Positions 44,082-54,514 of a stretch of 64,000 bases of DNA are shown here, in pieces. Origin of the DNA: Agarophyton chilense (lineage: Eukaryota; Rhodophyta; Florideophyceae; Gracilariales; Gracilariaceae); NCBI GenBank assembly GCA_030374765.1, contig JARGXX010000025.1, positions 930,001-994,000 on the forward strand. The letters run 5' to 3'. The position numbers were made by a program, and so were the translations under genes. Positions within the stretch are counted from its first letter, which is position 1; each line of letters opens with the position of its first letter. The notes below the pieces were generated by a model. That model had not been told where the DNA came from. It searched no databases and saw nothing but the letters and a program-made list of their open reading frames with translations.

Positions 44082-44378
44082 TTATGTGGTAAGAGATCGC
44101 GAACCAATGACGCGTCCAAGCAGGTAAAAGCCATACATCTCCAGCGCGCGAACGACGCCAACGCCAAGGTCATTAACAGTCAAATGCCTGGCGGCAACCT
44201 TGTGGCGGAGCTGCGCCCACTCTTGCTTGGCCTCTGCCACTCGCGCTGGCATGCAGTCCATGGTGGTGTATATGTACTGCGATCTCAGCTGGCTGGTAGT
44301 TTCCCATGCTTGCGGCGTCGATGACTTGACGATCAGCGAGCTGGAGCGTCTGGCGATCTCTCGCAGCACGGTGGCCAT
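44082..44378 (-). CDS. Mitochondrial ATP synthase subunit g-like protein
   Basis: 98 residues from ATG 44378 (the frame is open further upstream, but this start fits the family size of about 100). C-terminal half matches the subunit g pattern: 'AKQEWAQL', 'LTVNDLGVGVV', and the membrane helix 'ALEMYGFYLLGRVIGSRSL' with the GxxxG-like dimer segment. Subunit g sits in the membrane part of F1Fo-ATP synthase and supports dimers and cristae. Family members vary widely, so confidence is moderate. Confidence 0.6.
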   Translation of the reverse strand: MATVLREIARRSSSLIVKSSTPQAWETTSQLRSQYIYTTMDCMPARVAEAKQEWAQLRHKVAARHLTVNDLGVGVVRALEMYGFYLLGRVIGSRSLTT

Positions 44379-44601
44379 ATCGTTACGGCGGGGTGACTGC
44401 GCGATGTAGATAGTGTCGACGCGCTCCGGGCTACTGCGGAACGATCGCTTGATATCGATGCTTGTGCTGCTCCCATGTTTCGGCTCGAACGGCTGGTCGG
44501 CCGTCTGCATTTTTCAAAAAGTTTGCAAATATTTCTCTACCTTCCTTACCGCACCAACTGTGTGACCTTTGTACACTTTGTACCAAGGTACACCTTGTCC
44601 A

Positions 44602-47349
44602 CTACGCATACATCTCGTCGTGCACGCGTTCTTCCTCATCCCTCTCGCCATCACCCTCCTCGGGCATGCTCACTTCGCCCGACAGCCCATTGTTCAGTCG
44701 TATTCTCTTCTTCGCAACTCGCGCAGCCGTCTTCTCCTGCAGCTCTGCAAGCGACGAGTCCAACGCACCGCCCTCCTCAGCGTAGTCTACCACAACATGT
44801 CTGCCGTACAGATGCGACGATTGCAGAGCCTCGCACGCTGACTTCGCCTCGCTTTTTGATGCGAATTCCACAAACGCAAACCCCCGATGTGACCCGTCTG
44901 CCTTCTTGGGAAGTCTAACGGTCTTCAGTTGCCCAAATGATGAGAACAGCTGTCTCACATCCTTCCGAGTCGCTTCAAAAGCCAAGTTGCGAACGATCAG
45001 CTTTGGGCCCACTTTCATTTTCTTCCCCGACGATTTTCGCCGTTTGCCCGATGTTTCACTTGCATTCGCTCCACTTGCATTCGATATCCGCAAATTAAGT
45101 GTGTGGCCGTCGAGTGAGCTGTTTTGCGCCACCTTCACAGCCTCAAGTGCGTCCGCTCTGCATGCAAACTCAACGAATCCGAATCCCATTGAAAGCGTTT
45201 CACTCTCTTTCCCTACACCCCCTTTCTTCATGGCCACCTTCGCAGATCGTAAGCTCCGCGCCAAATGGGGGCGCTTCCTCAACGCATTCACCAAATGCGC
45301 TTTCAACTCATCTCCGCGCGTACTAAAGTTCAAGTTCTTCACATAAACAGTTGCAACGGAGCTCACATTATCATGAGCACCACCTTCTTCCTCGTTTCCA
45401 TTTCCATTTGTCTCAACTTCTTCAGTTGAGACATCCGAAACTGCTGCTTTTGTTGACTCATCTGCTGGAGCAGCTTCCAGTGCTTCTGACGGCAACCATT
45501 CCAAGTACAGAGGAGCGTCTCCAAATCTTGTGTACGCCAGCTTGTTGTATGCATGTTTGGCCATTGTCGCCGTTTTGAACTCCACAACAGAAAGCAACCC
45601 AGACGGCACGACGATGAGTCTTGCGAGTGAGCCATACTTTGAGAACACTTGCTTCAAATCGGCTTCTTTCGTTCTCGCTGGAAGGTTTTTTACAAGAAAC
45701 GCGGTGCGCGACAGACGTTTCCGCTTTGCCAACGCAGTGTTTGCCCCAGTTTCTTTCGTGATTCGAACCGCCTTCGCCAGGTTCACTCCTCTCTCAGCAA
45801 GGTATTTCTGAGTCTCATTCTGTACCGTTGCCTCCGCCACAGCAAGTCGCACGGCCGCCACTCCTGATTCGCCTCGCGTCGTCCCCAAAAGCTCCCCTTT
45901 GGAAACTCCATACCGCTCTGCAATCACATCTGCAACTGCGTTGGCCGACACATGCATAGCGTCTTGAGCGACAGAATCCAACCCCTTTCGCGCTGCCTCC
46001 TTTTGCTCCAAGGCACGCTTTTCTTTGAATGCGCTTGACCCCACCGTTTTTTCCCGCTTTGGAGTCGATGGAACCTCTCTTTTCGGCTTGGCTGGTAGTA
46101 CGTGCAGTATGCGTCCACTTTGAAATGTACCGTCAACGCTGGTGATTGCGCGCACAGCATCCTCATGGTTCATGAATTGAACAAAAGCCATTCCGCGAGA
46201 CTGCGACGTAGATCTATCACGAACAACATGAACCTCAGCGAGCACGCCGAACGGTTCAAAGATCTTTTCCAAATCCTCCTCTGACACTGAAAACGCAATG
46301 TTCCTAACAAGCAAGCGACCAGTCTCACTCACATCCACTTCGTCTGATTCGTGCGCCACATTAGGTCGCGTCTTGTTTCCTAGTGCACTCTCTCTTGCGG
46401 TGCTTTTCTTTTCGTCATTCGAATCTTCACCATTTTCACGCAGTACTTTTCCGGCTTCCTCGTCGGTTGCGTTGGTGCCCAATTCATCCTCTTTTTGTGA
46501 AGAATCTTCAGAACCTCTGCAAACATCACTTTTGTTGTCTTCAGCATGGTTTTTATCTCCCTCCTCTTTCCTTTCATCATCGCTTTCCTTGGCTACGATT
46601 TTGGATTTGAAGTAGTCCATGTCTGACACTTGCTGATCCAGTGCGATCTTGTCGCCAAAATCGTCAGGCGTCTCTTCAGCGTCAACTTTCGGAAGGTCCT
46701 CATACATCTCGTCATCGTCGTGGCCGTCGTCGTCGGAATCTCCAAACGTCATATGCGTTCTCTCCAACAACTTTCCGTGCCCTCCGTGCTTTCGAGACGG
46801 TACCAATGTCGTGGTTCCCGTTGCGCGTATATCCCCATCGGCCCAGATGGGATGGGCAGAGCGTGGCTTGGCAACTTCTTGGAACGCATTCCATGCTTCA
46901 TCATTAGTTTTAGACGTAGAACGCTTTTTAGTGGGATCTGTCTTTTGTTCCTCTGCTTCTTTTTGCACCGCCTTTACATGCTTCAATCGTTCTTTTTCTT
47001 GTTTCAGAAACGCCTTTCTCTCCTTTTCCTCATACTTGTCCTGATGTTCTTCGAAACGGCTGCTGCCTTTCGAGTACTTGGACCATGGTCTGGGCAAATC
47101 TTCCGCGCCTACAGCCCGCGCTTGCTCAACAGTAACACGAGACGTATCGACAAAGGACTTGTGCAGGCGGCCTCTCGCAAGTTTAGCAGATTGAGGAGTT
47201 CGAAAGCCAACAAAACCGAACTGTCGAGACTTTCCATCGCGTGTGTGAATGACCTTGGCATCCGTGACCTCTCCCGCGAAAGAACAAAGGTCGCGCAGAT
47301 TGCTGTCGTTGTATCTGGCTGGAAGGCCTTTGATAATGAGACGAGACAT
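44602..47349 (-). CDS. MRD1: MRD1/RBM19 multi-RRM ribosome-biogenesis protein
   Basis: 915 residues, intronless, ATG 47349 (MSRLIIKGLP..). Five RRMs visible: residues 1-80 ('LIIKGLPARYND'), about 340-420 ('LLVRNIAFSVSEEDL', 'RGMAFVQF'), about 540-610 ('AFLVKNLPART'), about 665-755 ('VYVKNLNFST', 'MGFGFVEF') and about 785-870 ('LIVRNLAFEAT', 'HRGFAFVEF'). Acidic linkers lie between RRM1 and RRM2. Yeast Mrd1 has five RRMs and is needed for early cuts in 35S pre-rRNA with U3 snoRNA, in the nucleolus. The order and spacing fit well. Divergent from TRM6 across about 490 bp. Confidence 0.92.
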   Translation of the reverse strand: MSRLIIKGLPARYNDSNLRDLCSFAGEVTDAKVIHTRDGKSRQFGFVGFRTPQSAKLARGRLHKSFVDTSRVTVEQARAVGAEDLPRPWSKYSKGSSRFEEHQDKYEEKERKAFLKQEKERLKHVKAVQKEAEEQKTDPTKKRSTSKTNDEAWNAFQEVAKPRSAHPIWADGDIRATGTTTLVPSRKHGGHGKLLERTHMTFGDSDDDGHDDDEMYEDLPKVDAEETPDDFGDKIALDQQVSDMDYFKSKIVAKESDDERKEEGDKNHAEDNKSDVCRGSEDSSQKEDELGTNATDEEAGKVLRENGEDSNDEKKSTARESALGNKTRPNVAHESDEVDVSETGRLLVRNIAFSVSEEDLEKIFEPFGVLAEVHVVRDRSTSQSRGMAFVQFMNHEDAVRAITSVDGTFQSGRILHVLPAKPKREVPSTPKREKTVGSSAFKEKRALEQKEAARKGLDSVAQDAMHVSANAVADVIAERYGVSKGELLGTTRGESGVAAVRLAVAEATVQNETQKYLAERGVNLAKAVRITKETGANTALAKRKRLSRTAFLVKNLPARTKEADLKQVFSKYGSLARLIVVPSGLLSVVEFKTATMAKHAYNKLAYTRFGDAPLYLEWLPSEALEAAPADESTKAAVSDVSTEEVETNGNGNEEEGGAHDNVSSVATVYVKNLNFSTRGDELKAHLVNALRKRPHLARSLRSAKVAMKKGGVGKESETLSMGFGFVEFACRADALEAVKVAQNSSLDGHTLNLRISNASGANASETSGKRRKSSGKKMKVGPKLIVRNLAFEATRKDVRQLFSSFGQLKTVRLPKKADGSHRGFAFVEFASKSEAKSACEALQSSHLYGRHVVVDYAEEGGALDSSLAELQEKTAARVAKKRIRLNNGLSGEVSMPEEGDGERDEEERVHDEMYA

Positions 47350-47842
47350 TGTCTACTTCTCCAGTACAGATGATGTACCGCCAAGTCGAGGAGCAGATGC
47401 TTTGTCGTTTGATTGTGACTTGACGAGAATGTGGAAAACTTAGCTCATGCGCTTCCTGTTGAACTGCAACGACGGGGAAGGTGCTATTTCCATCGTGACG
47501 AAGGTTCTACCGCCACCGCTGTCACTCGCATTAAAATAATATATTTAAAAAAATGGGACGGGCGATTCAAGATAACCTATCCCCGATCGTTCTCACCCGC
47601 TTGAACAACCGTTTCAAGTTGAAGTGTACTCATTAGAAATTTACTGCGCCACCCTGGGAGCCAACGTGAGTCGTATATCCACCGCTATCTAACCGTGCCG
47701 TGGAAAAAAGAAAAGGCGTGACACCACCTATGTTTTCTCCCGGTGACGAATGAATAGCTGAAGAACTCACGGTCTTGTCAGGATCCCGTCCATTTCTATC
47801 AACGACTGAGAGCTACGTTTCGGGTGTGTATTGTCGTGGACG
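47350..47842. promoter_or_regulatory. Divergent MRD1/TRM6 promoter region
   Basis: About 490 bp between two divergent ATGs, shared upstream region of two RNA-processing genes. No individual element can be named with confidence. Confidence 0.5.
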
Positions 47843-49099
47843 ATGAGCTCAGAATCAAGAGAGAATACCATATGCGAAAACGATTGGGCCGTCCTACATT
47901 CAACAGATGGAAGAAAGGTCTTGGGAAACGTGACAAGATCATCAATCGCGCGCATAGGGAAGCGCAAGAGAAAAATATCAGCCCTTCTCGGCAGGCAATG
48001 GGGCGACACTTTTGCAATCACCCCCGATGACACCCTCAAACCGGTACCGGACATGCCTGAGGAAACGCTCGACGAGGGCGATATGGATACCGACCGAACC
48101 AACCAATTCTTGCAAGATGACAACGCAAATCAAAAATTACGCCAAACTGCAATCCAGAAACTCAAAGAGGATGGTGTACACGGTGAGAAACTTGTGCAGA
48201 CGGTCGTGAAACACTCTTCTACTTTCGAGAGCAAAACACCGTTTTCTCAGCAGAAATACCTTCAACGCAAGCGCGCAAAGTTTGACATTCGTGTGAGAGT
48301 TCTAAAACCAACAGCTCTAACGCTGTGCGAGACTTACTTTGAAAAGTCGCCGGAAAAGACACTGCATCTCCGGCCAGACATGTTGGGAATCATACTGGGG
48401 TACTCCAGCGTTCGTGCCGGAGCTCGTGTTTTGCTTTACGAAAACTGCACCGGCCTGTTAACAGGCGCGGTAGCAGAACGTATGGGAGGGTTGGGACAGA
48501 TTATTAACATCTTCACGAGCGATACACCACCAGCGATAGAAATCGTACGTATGCTGAACCTGGGAGCAAGTCACATGCGAACCATAGTGCACACGCCAAT
48601 AGAGCTTTTCAATAAGCTTGACGTTAAAGAAAAGCTGGATGATCGACCCCTGAAGTATGGTGCGAAAGAAGATGACGGAGACGCTGAGCAATCTAAATCA
48701 ACGCATCAACCCAGCGCAAAGCGAGCGATGGCGATCGCGCAACGCCCCAAGCGTGGGACGCTTAAGAGCTGGATAAAGGGCGGGTGTGACTGTTTGATAG
48801 TAGCCACACGAGACGATGTTGTGGAAATGTTCGATTTGCTTCTTAAGCATGTCGCACCTTCAGGTTGTTTCGCGGCATACTGCACGCATTTGCAAGATGC
48901 AGCAGACCTTCAGTATGCGTTACAGCTATCAAAAATGGCCATCCGCATTGAGCTGATGGAGGTAAACTTGGTGAGGCATCAGATTTTGCCAGGAAGATCT
49001 CACCCAGCGATGACGGACAGTGCAACGGGCGGTTTCGCGGTGACGGGAATTCGAATAGTTTCGCCCACCGAGGAACAATCAGAAGACTATCCAGAATAG
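47843..49099 (+). CDS. TRM6: tRNA (m1A58) methyltransferase non-catalytic subunit TRM6
   Basis: 418 residues from ATG 47843. N-terminal 'GKRKRKISALLGRQWGDTF' fits the Gcd10 start ('gk..l..liG..yG..f'); 'SQQKYLQRKRAKFD' is the family hallmark; 'VRAGARVLLYENCTGLLTGAVAERMGG' is the degenerate methyltransferase fold. TRM6 pairs with TRM61 to methylate A58 of tRNAs, including initiator tRNA-Met, in the nucleus. The stop lies 80 bp from the stop of the convergent ARMT1-like gene. Confidence 0.88.
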   Translation: MSSESRENTICENDWAVLHSTDGRKVLGNVTRSSIARIGKRKRKISALLGRQWGDTFAITPDDTLKPVPDMPEETLDEGDMDTDRTNQFLQDDNANQKLRQTAIQKLKEDGVHGEKLVQTVVKHSSTFESKTPFSQQKYLQRKRAKFDIRVRVLKPTALTLCETYFEKSPEKTLHLRPDMLGIILGYSSVRAGARVLLYENCTGLLTGAVAERMGGLGQIINIFTSDTPPAIEIVRMLNLGASHMRTIVHTPIELFNKLDVKEKLDDRPLKYGAKEDDGDAEQSKSTHQPSAKRAMAIAQRPKRGTLKSWIKGGCDCLIVATRDDVVEMFDLLLKHVAPSGCFAAYCTHLQDAADLQYALQLSKMAIRIELMEVNLVRHQILPGRSHPAMTDSATGGFAVTGIRIVSPTEEQSEDYPE

Positions 49100-49179
49100 A
49101 AAACACATTAAAAAAAAAAAAGAGGACAAGATGTGATTACCTGAAGGAAAGAACATCACGAACACAAGAAATGTTCACT

Positions 49180-50608
49180 CTAGCCATTTCGTGTGTCACA
49201 AAACTGCACGACGCCGTATTTCCCAGCTACCAACCACTTTTCATCTTCGCTGGCCGCTCGATCAGTGTTCTCCTTTTTCATACCACAGCCGAGCTCAGCC
49301 TTGAGCGTGCGCAGTGCGCACACAGGAGACGGGAAGTAACACAAGACATCATCGAATGGAGTGTCAAGCGGCCAATCTCTGTCGCCGAGCAGGCGGCGAT
49401 AGTTTGCATCACCCTTTACAAAGGTAAGCGCTGAGCGTGAAAGGTGGTCACACAGATGAGATGGCATTTCCCACATGGGCTGAGGCTGCACCCAGAAGAA
49501 GTGCTGATTCAAAATCCAGCGGCCACTGGAGATATGGGCGGCCCAGCGATCGCCCAGAACACTGGTCGGGGTTGGTGCATCGTGCTGTGCGCGCATAGCC
49601 TGTAGAAAGCTTATGGTTGCATGCACATCCTTCGCCATGGCATCACTGACAAAAGTGGGGTGGGCCTTGAGCTGAATATGTACAACAGTGGCCATTTTGG
49701 TGTGCACAAGGAAGTCAGCCAGACAGAGATCGCAAAAGAGCTCGAATGCAGCGTTGTCGACAATGATATCAAAGCGGGCCGGGGCCAAGGTGGAGACATA
49801 GTTGACGAGATGGGGCATGTGATTGGATAGGATCATCTTCTGACCTGCCTGAAGCACGGAAGAGAAGGACTGGGCCGTATGGGTGTTGCCACCGGTTGCA
49901 TTTACAGTGTGCTGGTCAGCTCCTCCGACGGGCCAGAGACTGAGGTCGATTCGATTGCCCCACAAGGATGTAAGCACAAAGCTCTGAAAGTGGCTGAGAT
50001 GCACTGGGTCGGCAAGGTGGAGCGGAGGGACAGACAGGACGTTGTTGACACGCTCTGCCAGCATGGAAATGGAGTCGACGGCAGACGAGAGACCAAGATC
50101 CTTTTGCAGCTGAAAGGGGTCAGTCGGGGTACGAAAGTAATCTATAGCGGTCATGAGGCGACGATATCTACATGAGACGGTGGGAGCATACGACTGGTGT
50201 CAGCAAGCAGAAGCGGGCTATCACACGGGCAAAGCAAGCGCAGGGATGGGGGGGGGGCAAACAAAAGACTCACAGGTAAAACTCGGCAACGGCCCAGGGC
50301 GCAGAAAGCCAGGTTAGACGGGTGTCAACGACAGGCTTGAGAATGAGGCAATTCCACACATCGACGTCCGGGCCGCCGTCGTGCTGCACAAAGGTGAGCG
50401 GGGTGCGCGCGGCGTTTGCAAGCTCATGTTGCAACTGACGTAGACGGTGCAGCACGGCAGGCGGGAAGACGTTCTCGCGGAAGACGCGCGCCAAAATGTC
50501 AGTGCGCACGCGACGCGACATTGTGTCGTGCGCCCATGTGCCGGGCGTGTCGGACGTGAGCGCGGGCGGCAGCGCGATGCGCGGCGCGCGTGGCGATGGG
50601 GCGCGCAT
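49180..50608 (-). CDS. DUF89/ARMT1-family damage-control phosphatase, two exons
   Basis: Join of exon 1 (50608-50274) and exon 2 (50167-49180), 440 residues. The 106-nt intron has GTGAGT donor and TAG acceptor; the join restores 'AEFYLYRRLMTAIDYF', a family block. Other signatures: 'PGTWAHDTMSRRV', 'WLSAPWAVAEFY', 'IIVDNAAFELFCDLCLADFL' (metal-binding Asp/Asn) and 'FVKGDANYRRLLGDRDW'. Family members are metal-dependent phosphatases that remove damaged or overflow sugar phosphates; the human member ARMT1 was first described as a carboxyl methyltransferase. Cytosolic by default. ATG 50608 is chosen as the first one near the conserved start. Confidence 0.85.
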
Positions 50609-50726
50609 GGCGGCGTCGCGCGACGTGCGACGTGCGACGTGCGACGTGCGACGTGGGGGCTTTGCTGCGCAGGAGATGCGCGCGCTGGCGATGGCAACGA
50701 TTCGAAGCAAAAAGGGCGGCGCGCTG

Positions 50727-50850
50727 AACGAAAGACGGGCCAAGCGAAAGACGGGCCAAGCGAAAGACGGGCCAAGCGAAAGACGGGCCAAGCGAAAGAC
50801 GGACCAAGCGAAAGACGGGCCAAGCGAAAGACGGATGAAGCGAAAAGCGT
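50727..50850. repeat. 16-bp minisatellite
   Basis: Unit agcgaaagacgggcca, about 7.5 copies, first and last ones diverged. Not CRISPR: no spacers. Confidence 0.88.
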
Positions 50851-51002
50851 TTATACAGCAGTGAGAGCGAAGCGCAAGAAGGCGTGCCACGTGGCCACGA
50901 GGGGGTCGGGGGTGGGGGGGTGGGGGTGGTGAGGGTGGGGCAGTGACGCCACGAGTGGGTGGCGGCGCCGTGGTGTGCTCATCGGGCAACAGAAATGAAC
51001 AA

Positions 51003-51004
51003 CA

Positions 51005-51044
<40 letters not shown>

Positions 51045-51047
51045 CAG
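51003..51047. repeat. CAG trinucleotide array
   Basis: Nearly uninterrupted AGC/CAG repeat in the presumed 5' leader of the bHLH gene; continues into cggcggcgg. Confidence 0.88.
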
Positions 51048-51231
51048 CGGCGGCGGCAGAAAGCAGCACGTGAGCGAGCGCGCACGAGCGCACGCACGAG
51101 TGCGCACGAGATGCCGTCGCGCACTCACACTGCTCACTGTGCGCGCCGCCAGCACACGCGTCACGCCTCCTCCACGCCCGTCGCTCACCCGCCGCCGCCC
51201 CCCAACGCACCCCCTCCCCCGAGCCGCGCAC

Positions 51232-52068
51232 ATGGAGCGCTCCCGCGCGCAGCCGCCGTCCGCGCCGCTGCGCGGCGCCGTGTCTCGTCCCAAACGTCCG
51301 CACCGCGAGGTGGAACAGAAGCGTCGCATGCGCGTCGCCGAGCAGATTGCCTTGTTACGACACGCCTTATGCGATTCGCACGCCGAGAAGAGCGATACCG
51401 TGTCCGTGTTGCAGCGTGCCGTGCATTTCGTCAACGTCGCCCAGTCCACCATCGCCACATTGAAGACCGAGAATGACGCGCTTCGTCGCGAGCGTCTTCG
51501 CGTGCTTCCCGACTGGGGTGCTGCCGCTGCTGCTGCCGGCGCTGCTGCTGTTGCCGCCTCCGATGCGCTCCATCGCGATGCTGCTGCCGCTACCGTCGTC
51601 TCCTCCGCTCTCATGCAGCCGCCGCCTGCGCGCGATTGTTGCCTCCCGTCTGCTTCGCGCCCTTCATCCACCCCGTGGAACCATGCGCAGAACGGGCTCA
51701 CGTTCCCGCCTCCCGCCGATCGCCCCGCCCACTTCCCCCCCACCCCATCCTCCCTCCCCCACTTCGACATGCTTCGCCACTACCCCCAGCAGCCCTCCCA
51801 TCACCCTCAACAACAACAGCAGCAGCAGCAGCAGCAGCACCCCTTTATGTCGCCGCGCTCCCACCATACCTACACACCCTCTCCGCAGCTTGCCACCCAC
51901 GCCGCCCATGTGCCGCCCTCTGCCGCTCAGCACCCCATCGCGCCAGTGCATTCCCACCCGTCGCAGCCCCTGCCCCACTCGTCTTCATCCCCGTCGCGCC
52001 CCCCTTCCAAGCCATCGTATCAACCCAAACCCGCCGCATCCACGCCGCGAGACTCCCCCAACATGTAG
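51232..52068 (+). CDS. bHLH transcription factor
   Basis: 278 residues from ATG 51232; the frame is open upstream but only through repeat DNA. The basic region 'HREVEQKRRMRVAEQ' (residues 24-38, His-Glu-Arg layout suited to E-box DNA) is followed by helix 1, a short loop and helix 2 ('SDTVSVLQRAVHFVNVAQ'), then a leucine-zipper-like tail 'STIATLKTENDALRRERLR'. The rest is low complexity: Ala-rich, Pro/Ser-rich, and a poly-Gln run encoded by a CAG array near 51815-51838. Binds E-boxes as a dimer in the nucleus; target genes unknown. Confidence 0.82.
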   Translation: MERSRAQPPSAPLRGAVSRPKRPHREVEQKRRMRVAEQIALLRHALCDSHAEKSDTVSVLQRAVHFVNVAQSTIATLKTENDALRRERLRVLPDWGAAAAAAGAAAVAASDALHRDAAAATVVSSALMQPPPARDCCLPSASRPSSTPWNHAQNGLTFPPPADRPAHFPPTPSSLPHFDMLRHYPQQPSHHPQQQQQQQQQQHPFMSPRSHHTYTPSPQLATHAAHVPPSAAQHPIAPVHSHPSQPLPHSSSSPSRPPSKPSYQPKPAASTPRDSPNM

Positions 52069-53542
52069 CCGTTTTTTCTTCCTTCTGGCAACGTTTTTGT
52101 ACCATACCCCCCAATCTCTTCCCTATTCTCTCTCGTGTCGCCACGCTTTCAGTGCGCCGCATTAAACATGCTTTTCTCCACGCGAAATGGCGCAATGTAC
52201 GAGCCAGCCCATTTGTTGTAGCTTTATCCTCTTTGTTCTTGTTACCTTGTTGCAAAACCCCACTTGCCTCCCACCTGCTCACCGCTCTTCGCCCATCAGT
52301 TTTGGTCGCCGCCGCTATCAACATATGTTTGGAAAGCACTACCAATAATGCGCCCCGTAACGCCTAACTGCCCGCGCCCCGGCCGTCTGGGCCTTCTTCG
52401 CGGCCCGAAATCCGCATCTACCCCTTCGTGTGCTACAAATATGTCTGGTGACACGTCACACCGTAACCTAAGTCAAATCACCAAGCGCTTTGTAAATCGC
52501 TCATCGCTTCCATCAACTTGTGTTGCTGCACAATTACGTGCTACAGTATACATGCTCCTCATCGACGGCACCCGTGCTCATCTCAATCAAACACATCTGT
52601 TATCACCATGTATACAACACTTGGTACAGTACCGCTGTACATCATCATGATGATGCGTTACGCGAAGCGCTTCAATTGCTGCCCTCGGCTTTAGGCATGT
52701 ACCATTCGTACCCGTCCGATTCCACTCAAATTTTTTACGGCCGCACTCTCCAACGAGAGATTCATGCCATACTCGCAGAGAGGGGTGAAGGACCCGTTCA
52801 TTCCAGCCGGCCCAAATGTTTCCGTGGCACCACTACTGTTTTCTTTGAGAAACTACAATGCATATCATAATCCGACATGGTCTTGTGGACAGGTCTTGTG
52901 GGCAGGTCACGTGTTAACGGATCTGTGGCAATCATTTTGGCGACAGTTTAGACAACTGCTTCATCACCTGGCCATGATACTTTGCAGCTTTTTTTTAAAC
53001 AACAATCTGGCTGAGATCTCATCATTGTGGGAGCAGTCATCGTGAACATCATTCAGATCATACAAAGTGCCTCATGGACGTTGGACCTTAAACCACGTCA
53101 CCGCTCTTTGCGGGAGAAGACCTGAAAACGCCACACATTGCGCACGTGATCCCAGTCCCTCGCAGTTGGGAGCGTTTCGTTATTCTTTCACTTCCCTTTT
53201 AAGTATAAAATTAAAAAAAAACCTGCCATTACGCGTATTCCACGTTTCGCTGTTGTACACCTTGCACGTTTGACAAATAGACACGCATTCAGACTCCTGA
53301 GCTCCTGCACAGATCTGCACTGCGCCGACCGCCAACTCTACCATCATGATAGACAGCGCTGCTACCGTTCTTAAACGTTGAGGACTTTGACAATCTCCAC
53401 CAACCATTTCCACCAATTTCCTCACTTAATTCATCAATTTGAGAGTGATATCGAGACATTGTCGAGTTTTCTTTTTGACTTTAACTGCAGCTCATTCTGC
53501 ACCTCACTTCATCGTATTTTGCGATTCAAGCGCTTCTTGGAG
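52069..53542. other. Intergenic region, no gene recognised
   Basis: About 1.5 kb. Several ORFs of 60-130 codons exist on both strands but none shows a domain or a biased composition. It probably includes the bHLH 3' UTR and the promoter of the next gene. Confidence 0.55.
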
Positions 53543-54310
53543 ATGGAGATGAACGCTTTCATACCTTCACCAGCATCAAAACCGTTGCTCGTTCACAAGC
53601 GCACCCTTGTCAACCCATGTGCGAAACAAGGAACGACAAAACCCAAACCAAAGCCGCGCTACACAATGTCGCGCAGAGGCGCATCAAGAAAGCTCAACTG
53701 GATGCAAATCGGCGTTATTATGGCGGGTACCACAATGGGTTCCTCAACCGTACTGAGGCCAAGAACATTCACATTCAAGCCGAGCCGCCCCGTACATGCC
53801 GCTACAACCGATGCGGCTCAAACTCGCTCAAACCAACCCATCCCGCTTGAAGCTTTAGGCATCAAACGTGAAGAATTCGTAGGCGAACGAGAACTGCGAA
53901 GAAGGAAAACAACCCAACTGTCAGAGGCTGAGCAGGAAATCATGGAGCTAGAAGAATGGGAGCTTGCCACTCAATGGTTTCGTAATATGCAAGCGCTTTG
54001 GGCTGCCATTGCGAGTGTTGGTGGTATTTTTCTGCTCTACCGGGGAGGTGTTATGTGGGAGAATTGGATCAAGGAACAGGAGAGGAAGGATATGGAAGAA
54101 GAAATCAAGCTTACTGGTACTTTCATAGATCCACGAGCTGTGAGAAAGGATGATGAAAAGAAGAATGGGAACAAGCGGAACAAGCCGAAGAAAGACGATT
54201 CCTCCAGCGGGCCGTCTGCCGGGCCTTCAGCCCCTTCCAAGGACCCCTCAGATGGCGACGTTCCTCCTGGCGGAATTGATTCACTTGAAAAGCTGTTCGG
54301 CAACAGCTAA
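53543..54310 (+). CDS. Plastid-targeted membrane protein of unknown function
   Basis: 255 residues from ATG 53543 (second ATG at 53549). Basic Ser/Pro-rich leader 'MNAFIPSPASKPLLVHKR' typical of plastid transit peptides, then a hydrophobic stretch 'MQIGVIMAGTTMG' and an Ala-x-Ala-like site 'VHAATT'. The middle has charged helices ('LSEAEQEIMELEEWELATQW'), one clear membrane helix 'ALWAAIASVGGIFLLY', then an acidic/basic region 'KEQERKDMEEEIKLTGTF' and a disordered Lys/Ser/Pro tail. I do not recognise the family. Converges on RNR1 (204 bp between stops). Confidence 0.6.
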   Translation: MEMNAFIPSPASKPLLVHKRTLVNPCAKQGTTKPKPKPRYTMSRRGASRKLNWMQIGVIMAGTTMGSSTVLRPRTFTFKPSRPVHAATTDAAQTRSNQPIPLEALGIKREEFVGERELRRRKTTQLSEAEQEIMELEEWELATQWFRNMQALWAAIASVGGIFLLYRGGVMWENWIKEQERKDMEEEIKLTGTFIDPRAVRKDDEKKNGNKRNKPKKDDSSSGPSAGPSAPSKDPSDGDVPPGGIDSLEKLFGNS

Positions 54311-54514
54311 GCACTGATTCCACTATTTTTGCTCAAACGCAGCAAACAAGGATGTACTCATCCTTATCATTCTAAACGGCATTCAGGTTTTTACGCAGTG
54401 GAAAGGTGCAGTGAAGCGATTTATTTTTCCATTTAACTACTCGCGCCCAAGCACTAAAGATACAAAAGTTGCTTTTTGAAAGGTTAGGCATTAGCTTATC
54501 CTATAGGCGGCTCG

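Larger units (their letters stand above)
50609..51231. promoter_or_regulatory. Divergent promoter region packed with short tandem repeats
   Basis: Between the ATGs of the DUF89 gene (minus) and the bHLH gene (plus). Contains five exact cgacgtg units (50621-50655), about seven and a half copies of a 16-mer agcgaaagacgggcca (about 50727-50850), a G-rich run (50900-50938) and an AGC/CAG array (51003-51047). Long ORFs predicted across it on both strands are artefacts of the repeats. Confidence 0.75.

Noticed and set aside
50727-50850. Regular 16-bp repeats as a CRISPR array
   Set aside because: Units are head-to-tail without spacers, in a eukaryotic promoter region.
50270-51124. Poly-Cys and poly-Leu/Ala ORFs on the minus strand near 51 kb
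   Set aside because: They are reverse-strand readings of the CAG array and minisatellite; only the part below 50608 is the real DUF89 exon 1.
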